This document shows positions 1 to 9,644 of a DNA stretch of 64,000 nucleotides, piece by piece. The first letter of the stretch is position 1. Each line of letters begins with the position of its first letter. The translations under genes were made by a program, and so were the position numbers. This DNA is from Candidatus Methylacidiphilales bacterium (GTDB lineage: Bacteria > Verrucomicrobiota > Verrucomicrobiia > Methylacidiphilales > CAZTYG01), in the NCBI GenBank assembly GCA_033875315.1, contig JANRJG010000040.1, positions 1 to 64,000 on the forward strand. The letters run 5' to 3'. The notes under the pieces are model-generated. The model made no database searches, was not told the DNA's origin, and saw only the letters and a program-made list of their open reading frames with translations.

Positions 1-188
1 GGGTGATGGCGGCACCTGCCCACCCCCTTCGTCGTCTCTTCCTTGCGTATCTCGTCCCGATATGCGCGGTCGCTCCTCCTCGGGCCCGGGCAGGTGGCAC
101 TCATCACGCGGGCCACGGGGGTTATCCGGATAGGCTCTAAGCCTATGGGGTCGAACCCGAGCTTGCTGCATTCGGTTTGGTCTGACGT
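1..188. other. Intergenic stretch with a tRNA-like hairpin cluster
   Basis: No convincing gene. It lies downstream of the minus-strand GH38 gene. A perfect 7-bp hairpin (ATAGGCT, CTA loop, AGCCTAT) sits at 130-146 and is followed by a short GGG/CCC stem at 148-158. Together with 108-128 this can be drawn as an incomplete cloverleaf with a CTA anticodon, discussed under findings. There is no T-run after the hairpin on either strand, so it does not look like a terminator. Confidence 0.4.
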
Positions 189-3100
189 CTATCCCTTTTT
201 GCGGAAGATTTTCAGGCTGAGCAGCTCGTAGGGTTTGAACGAAATGCGGGTGACCGGCCTGTTCCCTTGGGTGGGCTCTTCGGACAGGTTGACCGGGAGT
301 GCGGTCCAGCCGGGGGCCAGTCGGATGTCGGCGATCCCACGCTGGCCACTGACTTCATTGAGCCGGAGGATCCAACTCCGGGCATCGATCGGTTTGGCCC
401 AGGTGGGAAGGAGGGAGGCGCCACCTTCCAGCCCAAGGAACGGACTGGAGATATTGCCGCCCCGATACGCAATCGGGGGTGTGAAGAGGATGTCGGCCAG
501 TGCGGCGGCGCTTTCCTCGCGCGGATTGAGAAGCGAATGGAAACCCAGGGCCAGCCGGATCGTTTGGGGGCCCAAATCCGAATGGGTGTCGGTTTTGACC
601 GGCCGCCGGATGCTCGCCTTGAAGAGGCGGGCATGTCCGGGATCCTCCCCGGTGATCAGGGCGCTCCGCAGGAGGGATACGCCCAGCACGCCCTCGCGAC
701 AGGAAAAGCCATATTTGCTCTCGGTGATGACCGCAAGTCCCTGGAGTTCGGAATCATCGGAGACGGCGGCATAGCGGCTGCCGGCGACCTCGAATTGGGC
801 CTCGTCCCGGGGTTTGCCGGGATGTTGCCCGCGGAGCACGGAACCGAAGGGCGCGCCATAACGAACGTTCTGACCATAGTAGGCGGTGGGAAAGAGCGCC
901 TTGACCAGCTTCGAGGGATCCTGCCAGTCGAAATCATACTGCACGTGCAAGACGGGCAGGTGGGCTTCAAGACGGTAACAGATGGTCACGCGGCTCTTGC
1001 TTGATACTGCCCTCTCAAAAATGACGGTGGCCTCGTCGCCGGATACAACCACGTCGATCAGCTTGGCTTTGGCGTTTACCTTCTTGCCGTTGCTGAGTGA
1101 CTGGCGGTCTATTTCCCAGGCATCGAAGAGATGCGGTTGGTCGGGATAGACAGCGAGGCTGTTGAGCGGGCCTCTCTGTGCAATTTCACGACCGTCGACG
1201 ACCAGACGGGTGATCTGTCCCTGGGGGTCGAAACGCGCCTCGACGCGCTCCGAGCGGAGGTACTGGGCCGAGGCTTCAAGCGGGACACGGGTCTCCCGGC
1301 GGGCCAGGTTGCCGGGGGCGGCGCCAGACAACGGGGGCAACACCACGGTATACGGGGTCTTGCCCGAACGCAGGAGATGGGTTCGGGTGTAGGGCAGCGG
1401 GTTGAAGAGGCAGGACGAACCGCCTTTCGTTCCCATTTTTTTTCCTAGCTCGCGCGTGCTTGTGGTTAGGCATGTGTGGGTGATCCGGGAGAGTTCGGCC
1501 AGGCCCTCCTCGTAGACTTCAGCGATGGAGCTGCCGGGGATGTAGTCGTGGAATTGGGCGAAGATGACGCGCTCCCATGCTCTGGGGTCAATGGCCCGGC
1601 CCCCGGTGGCGCAGCGCACGGCCTCCCAAACTTGGAGGGCCCGTTCGGCCCCGCGGAAAACGGCCTTGAGATTCCCGTGGGTGGTGAGGATGCCGCGGTG
1701 GTATTCCAGATACAGCTCGCCCTGGTAAGCGGGCAGTTTGTCCCGGCACTCATTGAGGCGGTCGAAGAATTCATCAATACGGCCCCAGCGGACCTTGGGC
1801 ATGGAAGCGATGTCCGCCAGACGGCGGGCACGTTCGCACATTTCCTCGGTGACACCGCCACCGCCGTCGCCATAACCGGTCGGGCAGAGGTATTCGTCAT
1901 GCACATCGGACTGCCGGTAGGCGAGTGCGCCGGTTTTGACTTCCTTGGTGCTGACGGCCTGGTTGTAGCCATTGTCCTGCGTGACATGGACCAGCACTTC
2001 CGATCCGTCGATTCCGCGCCAGAGGAAGCTGCTGTAGGGGAATTTGTTGATGTTCGACCAGGTGAGCTTGGTGGTGAAGAAATAGTCGACCCCGGTTTGC
2101 CGCATGATCTGGGGAAGACAGCCGGAGTAACCGAAGACATCCGGGATCCAGAGGACCCGCGAGCGCTGGCCTTGGATCTGGCGGTAATGCTCCTGGCCGA
2201 CGAGGAAGCTGCGGGCAAGGGCTTCGCCGCAGGCCAGCAGGGTGTCGGATTCCACCTCGGTGGCACCCACGGGCTCCCAGGTCTTCCGGGCGATGCGGGA
2301 TTTGACCTGTTTCATCAATGCGGGGGAACGCCGTTCCACGGCGGCGTAGCTGGCGGGCTGGCTGTAGCCGAAACGGAATTCGGGGTAGAGATCCATCAGT
2401 CGGTTCATGGTGGAGAACGTGTGCACCGCTTTGTATTCGCCTGCGCGTTCGGGCCAGAGCCACACAAGGTCGATGTGGGCGTGGCCGGTGAGGGTGGCGG
2501 TGATGGGCAGGCCCTGCCCCCGGAAAGAGGCATAGGTTGTGGTGAGGGCCCGGTCCAAGGCCTTCAGGCCACCGGAGTCGAATGCGTTCACCGCATCGTC
2601 CAACAGCCGGAGGAGGCGGCGGTAGAACGGGGTGAGGTTCTCCGTCGCCGGTTGGAATCCGACGCCCCAGGCAGTGGGTTTGGTTTGCGGGAAGTTGGTC
2701 TTCATTTCCTCTTCGAGGAGATCGATGAGCACGACGAAATCATGCCATACCTTCCAGGCCAGATCATCGCGGTTGTATAGCGCGGCCTCGCTCAAGACGG
2801 ATCCTTGGTCCGACATCCCGGTGGCGGAGGGGTGCCAGATGGCGCTCTGGAGGGCGAGGGACTCCACCAGGAGTTTTTTGCCGCGGACCGAATCCGGAAG
2901 TCGGCAGTAGCGGTGGGCCACATCGAAGCCGTAGTAGGGGATGCCATCGATGTGCAAGGTTCCTTCACCTTGGTCGTTCCAGTGGAGGTAGAGCGGGGTG
3001 CGTGCGGGCGGGAGTTCTTTGGGAAGCGAGATCTGGAACCATCCCTGGTCAAAAAGTTTGCCCCAGGTGAAGGGGAGGGTGATGGGTTTGAATTTTAGCT

Positions 3101-3254
3101 TCGGGGTGATGGTGACGTTCTGGTGGTCCCTGGTGTTTCCCGCATATGCCAGGGTCAAGTCGGCCACCTTGGTCCAGATGAGTTTTTGCAGGCGTTTTTC
3201 GGCGGATTTGACGCGGGGATAAGTCAGTTGGAGCAAAGGATTGGAGGGCAGCAT
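189..3254 (-). CDS. GH38 alpha-mannosidase
   Basis: Probable cytoplasmic alpha-mannosidase that releases terminal alpha-linked mannose from glycans or oligosaccharides. About 1021 aa, the usual size for long bacterial GH38 enzymes. The family signature GHAHIDLVWLWP is at residues 257-268, and WIPDVFGYSG near 369 holds the Asp (about residue 372) expected to be the nucleophile. The rest is the long mannosidase middle and beta-sandwich C-terminal part. There is no signal peptide. The frame is open to a TTG at 3314; I chose the ATG at 3254 because family-like sequence starts there, and an ATG at 3296 is an alternative. It is divergent from the AraC gene at 3339, a likely local regulator. Family assignment is firm; the exact linkage specificity is not visible. 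Confidence 0.93.
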   Translation of the reverse strand: MLPSNPLLQLTYPRVKSAEKRLQKLIWTKVADLTLAYAGNTRDHQNVTITPKLKFKPITLPFTWGKLFDQGWFQISLPKELPPARTPLYLHWNDQGEGTLHIDGIPYYGFDVAHRYCRLPDSVRGKKLLVESLALQSAIWHPSATGMSDQGSVLSEAALYNRDDLAWKVWHDFVVLIDLLEEEMKTNFPQTKPTAWGVGFQPATENLTPFYRRLLRLLDDAVNAFDSGGLKALDRALTTTYASFRGQGLPITATLTGHAHIDLVWLWPERAGEYKAVHTFSTMNRLMDLYPEFRFGYSQPASYAAVERRSPALMKQVKSRIARKTWEPVGATEVESDTLLACGEALARSFLVGQEHYRQIQGQRSRVLWIPDVFGYSGCLPQIMRQTGVDYFFTTKLTWSNINKFPYSSFLWRGIDGSEVLVHVTQDNGYNQAVSTKEVKTGALAYRQSDVHDEYLCPTGYGDGGGGVTEEMCERARRLADIASMPKVRWGRIDEFFDRLNECRDKLPAYQGELYLEYHRGILTTHGNLKAVFRGAERALQVWEAVRCATGGRAIDPRAWERVIFAQFHDYIPGSSIAEVYEEGLAELSRITHTCLTTSTRELGKKMGTKGGSSCLFNPLPYTRTHLLRSGKTPYTVVLPPLSGAAPGNLARRETRVPLEASAQYLRSERVEARFDPQGQITRLVVDGREIAQRGPLNSLAVYPDQPHLFDAWEIDRQSLSNGKKVNAKAKLIDVVVSGDEATVIFERAVSSKSRVTICYRLEAHLPVLHVQYDFDWQDPSKLVKALFPTAYYGQNVRYGAPFGSVLRGQHPGKPRDEAQFEVAGSRYAAVSDDSELQGLAVITESKYGFSCREGVLGVSLLRSALITGEDPGHARLFKASIRRPVKTDTHSDLGPQTIRLALGFHSLLNPREESAAALADILFTPPIAYRGGNISSPFLGLEGGASLLPTWAKPIDARSWILRLNEVSGQRGIADIRLAPGWTALPVNLSEEPTQGNRPVTRISFKPYELLSLKIFRKKG

Positions 3255-3338
3255 GATTGGAGTAATGGGTTGATGAGATCTTAATCGATTTCCCATAGCT
3301 GGTCTTGCCAACAACTGACAAAATCATACGTTATATTG

Positions 3339-4193
3339 ATGCAAGTAATTACCCTCGACGAACTGCCCAAGGGGATTTTTTGCACATTCGCGCGATGGAA
3401 TTACGCCCGACAGACTCCCAACGCCGCGCACACCCATACGTTCCACGAGCTGTTTTGGATTGAAAGCGGCGAGGGCATCGAGCACATCAATGGTGGTTCG
3501 CGCCCCCTGCGCTCAGGTATGATGGTGCTGACGCGCGCAGAAGATCGCCACGCCTTCTCCGCTGCGCGCGAGGGCACTTCGGTCGACTTTGTCAACTTCG
3601 CCTTTCCGGTCTTTGTCTGGAGCCGTCTCAAGCGGCGTTTTCCCCGTTTGCGGGGGCACTACTTTGACCGCCGCCCCATTGACCAGCGGGTGCACTGGCT
3701 CAACCCTGCCGAACTCGCGCGCCTTCGCGTCCTCTCCCACGAATTACAGGCAGGCAATCAGGACGAGTTCAATACGGAAACGTTCCTGGCGGGAGTGATA
3801 TCGCTGCTGTCAGGCTGTGAACGGCAGAAACCCGCCTCCGTTATGCCTGCGTGGTTGGCCGGGGCCTGTAAAGGCATACGCGAGCCAGTGCGTTTCGCCG
3901 GTGGCACGCGGGCGTTCGCCACTCTGGCCGGCCGCAGTCCCGAACATTTGGCCCGTTCGTTAAAACGGCATCTAGGCCGCACGCCGACCGAGGTCGTCAA
4001 CGAGGCCCGTCTCGACCATGCGGCGCTCCTACTCTGCACAACGGGCCGGGGCATTCTGGATATCGCGGCCGAATGCGGATTTGAGAACGCTGGGCATTTT
4101 TACGCGCTCTTCCGCGCCAGATTCCAAATGACACCGCGTAGATACCGTTTGAACAACGCCTACCCGCCCCATGTGTTCAAAGGTCCCGTCTAG
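3339..4193 (+). CDS. AraC-family transcriptional regulator
   Basis: About 284 aa. The N-terminus is a cupin-like sensor segment with histidines (HTHTFHELFW near residue 32) and a GEGIEHINGG turn. The C-terminal 80 residues form the double helix-turn-helix, with the family pattern DIAAECGFENAGHFYALFR near residues 243-261. This architecture belongs to AraC activators that sense a sugar in the N-terminal domain. It is divergently transcribed from the GH38 mannosidase with about 85 bp between the start codons, so mannosidase control is the obvious inference. I start at the ATG; a TTG one codon upstream is also in frame. Confidence 0.92.
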   Translation: MQVITLDELPKGIFCTFARWNYARQTPNAAHTHTFHELFWIESGEGIEHINGGSRPLRSGMMVLTRAEDRHAFSAAREGTSVDFVNFAFPVFVWSRLKRRFPRLRGHYFDRRPIDQRVHWLNPAELARLRVLSHELQAGNQDEFNTETFLAGVISLLSGCERQKPASVMPAWLAGACKGIREPVRFAGGTRAFATLAGRSPEHLARSLKRHLGRTPTEVVNEARLDHAALLLCTTGRGILDIAAECGFENAGHFYALFRARFQMTPRRYRLNNAYPPHVFKGPV

Positions 4194-4508
4194 CGGGACT
4201 CGAATTGCTTTTTTGGAAAACCGGGCACATCCACGATCCTGCAGACCGAAGTGCTTGGTCCGCTAAGGACGGGTCGAATGGCCATTGGCGAAAAACAGCG
4301 TTCATCCTTGGTTTGCCAAGAGGTGAAGACGATGCTGGAGCGACGCACGCCCTGAGCCCGCACGCCAGCGGATGTCTGAAGTAACTCATGTCTCCGAGGT
4401 CGCCAAGGCTGGAGCAATGTGATAACAGACACCCGCTTGCTTCTATCGTCTTAAAAAAGCAAGCTAAACCATAGCAATCGGTCCGGCCCGGTTTGGAGAG
4501 CCGACGTC
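4194..4508. other. Intergenic region between convergent AraC genes
   Basis: 315 bp between the 3' ends of two convergent regulators. Short open frames on both strands carry no recognisable family. A 6-bp hairpin (GTCCCG/CGGGAC, 4183-4199) overlaps the upstream stop codon, but its T-run starts nine bases after the stem, so I do not call a terminator. I see nothing else. Confidence 0.4.
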
Positions 4509-5345
4509 TCAGATGGGGCGCGGGGGCTGGAGTTTCCGGTAACTCCCGGGAGCACAACCGTGGTGCCGGTGGAAGATCGTGTAAAAGTGCCCGAGACTGG
4601 CACAGCCGCACTCCAAGGCAATGTCCAACACTTTTCGGTCGGTTGCGGCCAGCAAGTGTGCGGCGTGTTGCATGCGATGGCGGTTGAGCAGATCCGTCGG
4701 GCTGCAGCCGACCCACCTACGCACGACACGCGCCACATGCTCCTCGCTTCTCCCGGCCAAGCGGGCTAGGGCACGCGTGCCTCCGCTCCAATGCCGCGGG
4801 TCCTCCCACTCTTGCAAGGCCCGGCCCAGCCAGACAGGAGCCCTATCCTGCAAACGCCACCGGTCCGGTTCATCCATTGCGGCCACGTGCAGCAGGTTGA
4901 GCAGAAATCGCTCGGCATCGCGTGGCTTCCCTGTTGATCGAGCCAAAGCGGCGAACTCAAGGGCCAGTCGCTCGATCTGCATCCGGCTCAGATGCCGGTG
5001 TACGGGCCTGCCGCCCCGTCCGCTCCATGGCCAGTCCTTCCCTGGATAATGCCTTCGGCGGAAGGATTCCAGCCACTGCGGGTCAAACGCGATGTTGTGG
5101 AGTAGGAACCCATCCCCTTCGGATTCATAACCATGGGCATCCGCCGCCCGGATAAATCCCAGAAATCCCGGCTCAAGATCTTGGCTTCCAATCGCAAGCC
5201 GGTGGACTCCCCGTCCGCGGCTGACCCAGAACACCTCCGCAAAGTCATGCCGGTGGAACGGAAAGGCACCTACTCCGCGCAGACGCATCGCGTGCTGCTG
5301 TTTGACCTCTCCACGCAGGATTTCTCGGGCAGTGAGAATGATCAC
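4509..5345 (-). CDS. AraC-family transcriptional regulator
   Basis: 278 aa with a GTG start. The N-terminal cupin-like part contains FPFHRHDFAEVFWVSRGRG (near residues 28-46). The C-terminal AraC DNA-binding domain includes LARLAGRSEEHVARVVRR and DIALECGCASLGHFYTIFH. It resembles the neighbouring AraC protein at 3339 in layout (GGTRALARLAGRSEEHVAR against GGTRAFATLAGRSPEHLAR), which suggests duplication. It is divergent from the isomerase/oxidoreductase pair starting at 5423, its likely target. No SD is visible before the GTG, so the start is uncertain. Confidence 0.9.
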   Translation of the reverse strand: MIILTAREILRGEVKQQHAMRLRGVGAFPFHRHDFAEVFWVSRGRGVHRLAIGSQDLEPGFLGFIRAADAHGYESEGDGFLLHNIAFDPQWLESFRRRHYPGKDWPWSGRGGRPVHRHLSRMQIERLALEFAALARSTGKPRDAERFLLNLLHVAAMDEPDRWRLQDRAPVWLGRALQEWEDPRHWSGGTRALARLAGRSEEHVARVVRRWVGCSPTDLLNRHRMQHAAHLLAATDRKVLDIALECGCASLGHFYTIFHRHHGCAPGSYRKLQPPRPI

Positions 5346-5422
5346 AAAATATCAATAAAGAAGAATGATTCGCGTTAAAAGGAAAGAATCCTTCTGTTAC
5401 TTAACCCATTCTTGTCCCACCA

Positions 5423-6265
5423 ATGAAACCCACGAATCCTCTCTCCTACATGACCGCCAACCTTGTCTCCAAACCCCTCGGCTTCCAGATGACGCGGGGC
5501 TGGATGCAGGGCGACCGCGCCACCAACGACCTCCACCGCGCGGCGGAACATTTTGCGGAGCGCTTCGAGGTGCTCGTCTCCAGCATCAGCAAACTCGGCT
5601 TTTCCAGTTTGGACCTCTGGTGCGCCCACCTCCACCCGGAATGGGCCACCGCACGTCACCTTGAGATCGCCTCTGCCACCCTCAAGCGCCACGGCATGCG
5701 GGTCAGCGCATATCTTTGGTACGGCGGCTCAAGCACCGAAGATCTTCGCGTCTGTGCGCGAGTTATGAGCGCCCTCGAAACGGATCTCATTAGCGGCTCG
5801 CACGGCCTTCTGGATTCCGACCGCAAATCCCTGGTTTCGGAACTACGGAACCTCAGACTTCGTTTAGCCTACGAAAACCATCCCGAAACCTCTGGAGCTG
5901 AGATCCTTGCCAAAATCGGCCAAGGCGATGAGGATGTGCTTGGTGTCGCCTACGACACCGGATGGGCGGGCACCAAGGGTTTTGATGCCGCCGCTGAACT
6001 GCCCCGCCTCCTTCCGCGGCTCTTCCATTTCCACGCCAAGGACGTAAAGGCCCGGCGCAAGGAGCCCACTGGCTACGACCTCATCGATTCCGGCCACGAA
6101 ACCTGCACCCTGGGCGATGGTATCGTGGGCATCGAAAAGGTCCTGCGTGCCGCCGTGGCGGGTGGCTTCACCGGACCCATCGGCATTGAACACGAACCCG
6201 AAACGCACAATCCGGACGAAGAGTGCCGCGAGAGCCTCCGTCGTGTCCGTTCCTGGCTGGCCTGA
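5423..6265 (+). CDS. Sugar phosphate isomerase/epimerase-like TIM-barrel protein
   Basis: 280 aa of the xylose-isomerase-like TIM-barrel (AP endonuclease 2) superfamily, which isomerises or epimerises sugars with a divalent metal. Candidate metal or substrate residues fall where the family has them: Glu in AYENHPE (about 151), Asp in AYDTGW (178), HFHAKD (202-207) and Glu in GIEHEPE (about 256). No signal peptide. It is followed after 34 bp by a Gfo/Idh/MocA oxidoreductase, a very common partner, so the two probably handle the same sugar or sugar acid. Substrate unknown. A half-match to the TTAACGCGTTAA operator (CGCGTTAA at 5371-5378) lies upstream. Confidence 0.87.
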   Translation: MKPTNPLSYMTANLVSKPLGFQMTRGWMQGDRATNDLHRAAEHFAERFEVLVSSISKLGFSSLDLWCAHLHPEWATARHLEIASATLKRHGMRVSAYLWYGGSSTEDLRVCARVMSALETDLISGSHGLLDSDRKSLVSELRNLRLRLAYENHPETSGAEILAKIGQGDEDVLGVAYDTGWAGTKGFDAAAELPRLLPRLFHFHAKDVKARRKEPTGYDLIDSGHETCTLGDGIVGIEKVLRAAVAGGFTGPIGIEHEPETHNPDEECRESLRRVRSWLA

Positions 6266-6299
6266 TTCGCACAGACTTCATTTGACCTTCCCAACCTTT

Positions 6300-7364
6300 A
6301 TGCCCCTGAACACCGTTATCGTTGGCTGCGGCCACATCGCCAAGGCCTATGCCTCCAACCTGCTGACCTATCCGGGAATCAAACTCACCGGATTCTTCGA
6401 CCTCGATCTTCCGCGCGCGGATGCTTTCGCCAACGAGTTCGGAGGCCGCAGCTATCCAACGTTGGACGCAGTGCTCGCCGATACGGCCGTGGATCTGGTG
6501 GTCAACCTGACCATTCATCATGCCCACGAAGAAGTGGTGGCCCGTTGCCTTGGCGCCGGAAAGCATGTCCACACCGAGAAACCCCTCGCCCTCAGCGCAG
6601 CTGCCGCGCAGAGGCTCGCCGCCCAAGCAGACAAACACGGCCTGAGGCTTTCTTCCGCCCCTTCCACTTGGCTCGGTGAGGCCCAGCAGTCTGCCGCCGC
6701 TGTTCTTGCCTCGGGCGCACTCGGCCGCATCCGCCAAGTCTTCGCGGAAATAAACCACGGACGAATCGAATCTTGGCACCCGAACCCGTCCTGTTTTTAT
6801 GAAGTCGGAGTGCTGTGGGATGTCTGCATCTATCCGCTCACACTTCTGACGGCATTTTTCGGCCCGGTCCGCTCGGTACAATCCTTCCAACGCACTCTGC
6901 TGCCGGAACGCCGCACCCAGAACGGAACCCCGTTCGTTCTGCAAAAGCCGGAGTTCATCGTGGCAATGCTCGATTTCGAAAATGGTTGTGCTGCCAGGCT
7001 GTCAGGCAATTTCTACAACCTCGGCACACAGCAGGGCAGCGCGGTCGAGTTCCACGGCGACGCCGGTTCGCTTATTCTCGGCAGCAGCTTCCTTTTCAAC
7101 GCGCGAGTTGAATCCTGCCAAGCCGGTCAACCGCTGACTGCAGTCGAGCGCCCGGACCCTGGCGTCGACGGCATTGAGTTCGGACGTGGTGTGCGTGAAC
7201 TTGCCCGCGCCATTGAAGCTGGTGTTCCCCACCCCTGCTCGGCTCACCAAGCGGCCCACGTCATTGAAATCATGGAAGCCATCGACGCTTCCGCCTCAGA
7301 TCAGGGGCGGCCCTACCCGGTTCATTCCGCATTCCCCCACCCACGCTTTTCCTGGCCAAGCTAA
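6300..7364 (+). CDS. Gfo/Idh/MocA-family NAD(P)-dependent oxidoreductase
   Basis: 354 aa. The N-terminal Rossmann fold begins with VIVGCGHIAKAY (residues 6-17), and the family motif HTEKPLAL with the catalytic-region Lys is at 91-98. The C-terminal half matches the alpha/beta substrate domain of the family. It oxidises or reduces a sugar, inositol or derivative in the cytoplasm. I chose the ATG at 6300 because the Rossmann fold begins there; the frame is open further upstream, into the isomerase gene. Probably co-transcribed with the isomerase at 5423. The substrate cannot be read from sequence. Confidence 0.9.
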   Translation: MPLNTVIVGCGHIAKAYASNLLTYPGIKLTGFFDLDLPRADAFANEFGGRSYPTLDAVLADTAVDLVVNLTIHHAHEEVVARCLGAGKHVHTEKPLALSAAAAQRLAAQADKHGLRLSSAPSTWLGEAQQSAAAVLASGALGRIRQVFAEINHGRIESWHPNPSCFYEVGVLWDVCIYPLTLLTAFFGPVRSVQSFQRTLLPERRTQNGTPFVLQKPEFIVAMLDFENGCAARLSGNFYNLGTQQGSAVEFHGDAGSLILGSSFLFNARVESCQAGQPLTAVERPDPGVDGIEFGRGVRELARAIEAGVPHPCSAHQAAHVIEIMEAIDASASDQGRPYPVHSAFPHPRFSWPS

Positions 7365-7622
7365 TCATTCAATTCGCCTACTCCTAGTAATAAAGGTATT
7401 GCCAGCGGCAGTTTGGAGGGGGGGCGGGGCTCATACATCATCAGTAAGAAACTGGTCATGCATAATTAGTTTATTTATCATGTCGAAGAACTTGCACAGA
7501 TCTATTCGAGAAGCTTTTTCTAGATATCCCATCCCGATTGCACAAAACTGCGGTTTTCAAGTCCAAGGATAAGTCGGAGGCCGAGATTGCACTTGACCAG
7601 CCAAGGAACGAGGGTCTAAGCG

Positions 7623-8667
7623 ATGTCCATGAACCCGAGGGTGCGGCTGGTAGACGTCGCGCGCCAAGCCGGCGTGAGCCTGGCCGCTGCCAGCATGGCC
7701 TTGCACGAGCCACCGCGGGGCATCTCCGCAGCAACGGCCGCTAAGGTCAGAACGGCCGCCAAGACACTGGGCTACGTGCCCGACTCGGCCGCACGCGCAC
7801 TCTCGATACAGTCTTCAGTCCAAAGGACCCCCTTCCGTGGGACAGTAGCCTACCTCATCAACCATAGCGGCCATGCTGGACGGCTGACCATCGAAGCCCA
7901 GACATCAGACCACCCCGAGGGATCCAATCTCAAATCACATCTCCGCGAACTGGGCTATCATATGGAGGGATATGTCCTTCCCGGGACCCAAAAAGAGGCC
8001 GACCAGCTCGCACGCATCCTTTATCAAAAAGGAACCGTTGAACTTCTCGTCGATTTCTACAACTGGCACTACGAGATCCGGTTCCCTTGGGAGGACTACG
8101 CGGTGGTCGCATCCTCGCCCCACCCTTTGCAGGCACGATTCGATTCGGTCATCGCCCATTCGTACAGCGATGTCATCCTTGCTGTCCGCGAATGCCGGCG
8201 GAGATCCTACAACAGGATCGGCCTTGCCGTTTCCTCAAAATGGTTCCCTGATTGGAAAATGGGGTTTGCTTACGCATCTGAGTGTTTCGGTGGCACTCTG
8301 GCCGACAAACCTCTTTTCTTGGATGACTGGAACATCGACCAATTTCTCCGTTGGTATGACAAGGCCAAGCCCGACGCTGTCATCGCCAATGAGGGATCGA
8401 GACTGCCCGAAGATCTTGCCGCCCGGGGCATCCATGTCTCTGAGGATCTCGGCTATTGCTGCCTGCATGTGCCCCCCCACCGGCAACGGCCTGACCGGGA
8501 TTCTTCAGAAGAACGATGAGGCCGATCGTCAAGCAGTCGCACTCCTCCACAACTCCGTGCTCTCCGGCCGTAAAGGCACAACCCTCACACCGATCCGTGT
8601 CGAGGTGATTGGCCAGTGGCACGAGGGGTCCACCATGCGCCCGGCCCCGGCTGAAGCGCTTCAGTAA
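7623..8667 (+). pseudogene. LacI-family regulator interrupted by a frameshift at a C7 tract
   Basis: The N-terminal helix-turn-helix is intact (VRLVDVARQAGVSLAAASMA) and the ligand-binding domain runs to DLGYCCLHVPP. At a run of seven C (8472-8478) the frame shifts: the first frame stops at 8519, while the missing C-terminus (GLTGILQKNDEADRQAVALL to the end) continues one base later, to 8667. Removing one C restores a 348-residue protein that aligns end to end with the LacI protein at 23098 (LGYCCLHV, LTGIYQ, WHEGETLRP). It may be a true mutation, a phase-variable tract or a homopolymer error in the assembly. A PEP-CTERM gene follows after 45 bp. Confidence 0.85.
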
Positions 8668-8712
8668 TCAACCACGTTGCCGCCATAGCTTGGTCCGCTT
8701 TAGCGTCGATGC

Positions 8713-9522
8713 ATGAGAGCCATTCATCGCTGCATTAAAGCCTTTTCTCTTGTTGTTGCCCTTGCGGCCCTGCCACAAGCCGGTCGTGCACAAATCCTCG
8801 TGAATGTGGATTTCAATGTCGGCAACACGGTCACTTTTATGGATAAGCTCGGCGGCTCTGCAGCCAGCCCCGCTCCCGGGTCCGGCGCCTACTGGAATGG
8901 GGTCAGCGTCACCGGCGGAACCCAATTTTCGCCGGGCTCTTACACCAGCAACGGCACCCTGCTGGCATCTGATGGGGTCACCGCCACTTCTGTCGGATTT
9001 TCCCTGACCTTCAGCGGTGCCTATCAGGAAATGCGCTTCCCGGGCAATGCCAATTACACCACATCCTTGCTCGATGACTATGCCTATGCCACAGGGACAC
9101 AGACCTTTACGTTGACTGGTCTCGCCGCCAACACGCAGTACGACCTCTATGTCTTCGGGATCAATACACAATACGGTAGCGACCGCACCACGTTCAGTGC
9201 GAACTCCACCTACTCGGGAAGCGGGATTGGTGTCGCCAAAACCATCATCAATGCTGGCAACAACACATCCTTCGTGCTCGGTCAGACATACAACGCATTC
9301 ACCTATGCGACGTCCAGTTCGCTGAAAAGCGACGGCAGCGGCACCATTGTTCTTTCGTGGTACAATGACGGAGCTAGCGAGGGAGCGTTCAATGGCTTTC
9401 AGCTGAGCGCCAGCCCGGTTCCCGAACCAAGTGCCTACGCCATGCTTGGCTTGGGTATTTTATTCTGCGCTGTGGTGACCCGTCGCCGTCGTAAAGACCA
9501 TACATCCCCTTGTGGCATTTGA
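8713..9522 (+). CDS. PEP-CTERM sorting-domain secreted protein
   Basis: 269 aa. N-terminal signal peptide (hydrophobic AFSLVVALAALPQAGRA), a Gly/Ser/Thr-rich beta-type middle with no enzyme motif I recognise, and a C-terminal sorting signal: VPEPSAYAML, a hydrophobic helix and RRRRK. Such proteins are exported, cleaved by an exosortase/archaeosortase-type enzyme (none in this window) and kept at the surface or in extracellular polymer. It sits 45 bp downstream of the frameshifted LacI gene. The middle segment LTGLAANTQYDLYVFG resembles LQNLTPGQSYDLYFYS in the PEP-CTERM protein at 24232, so the two are probably related. Function unknown. Confidence 0.9.
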   Translation: MRAIHRCIKAFSLVVALAALPQAGRAQILVNVDFNVGNTVTFMDKLGGSAASPAPGSGAYWNGVSVTGGTQFSPGSYTSNGTLLASDGVTATSVGFSLTFSGAYQEMRFPGNANYTTSLLDDYAYATGTQTFTLTGLAANTQYDLYVFGINTQYGSDRTTFSANSTYSGSGIGVAKTIINAGNNTSFVLGQTYNAFTYATSSSLKSDGSGTIVLSWYNDGASEGAFNGFQLSASPVPEPSAYAMLGLGILFCAVVTRRRRKDHTSPCGI

Positions 9523-9644
9523 TGTGCCACCACACTCATGTGGAAGCCGTGTTGCATTTGATTCCCCGGAGTTGAGTTGTGCTGCTGAATCTTGCAGTTA
9601 ATTAGCCATTGGTAGTGGCTGCCCTAGAAATGGATCCGGATTAG

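Noticed and set aside
1476-2780. A 434-aa open frame on the plus strand inside the GH38 gene
   Set aside because: It is antisense to a convincing GH38 gene, has no recognisable family and shows the composition expected of a shadow frame in GC-rich DNA.
4183-4214. Possible terminator after the first AraC gene
   Set aside because: The 6-bp stem is short and the T-run starts nine bases away, unlike a working intrinsic terminator.
7492-7592. Three TTGCAC hexamers before the frameshifted LacI gene
   Set aside because: Six-base repeats at irregular spacing (46 and 49 bp) are too weak to be called operators.
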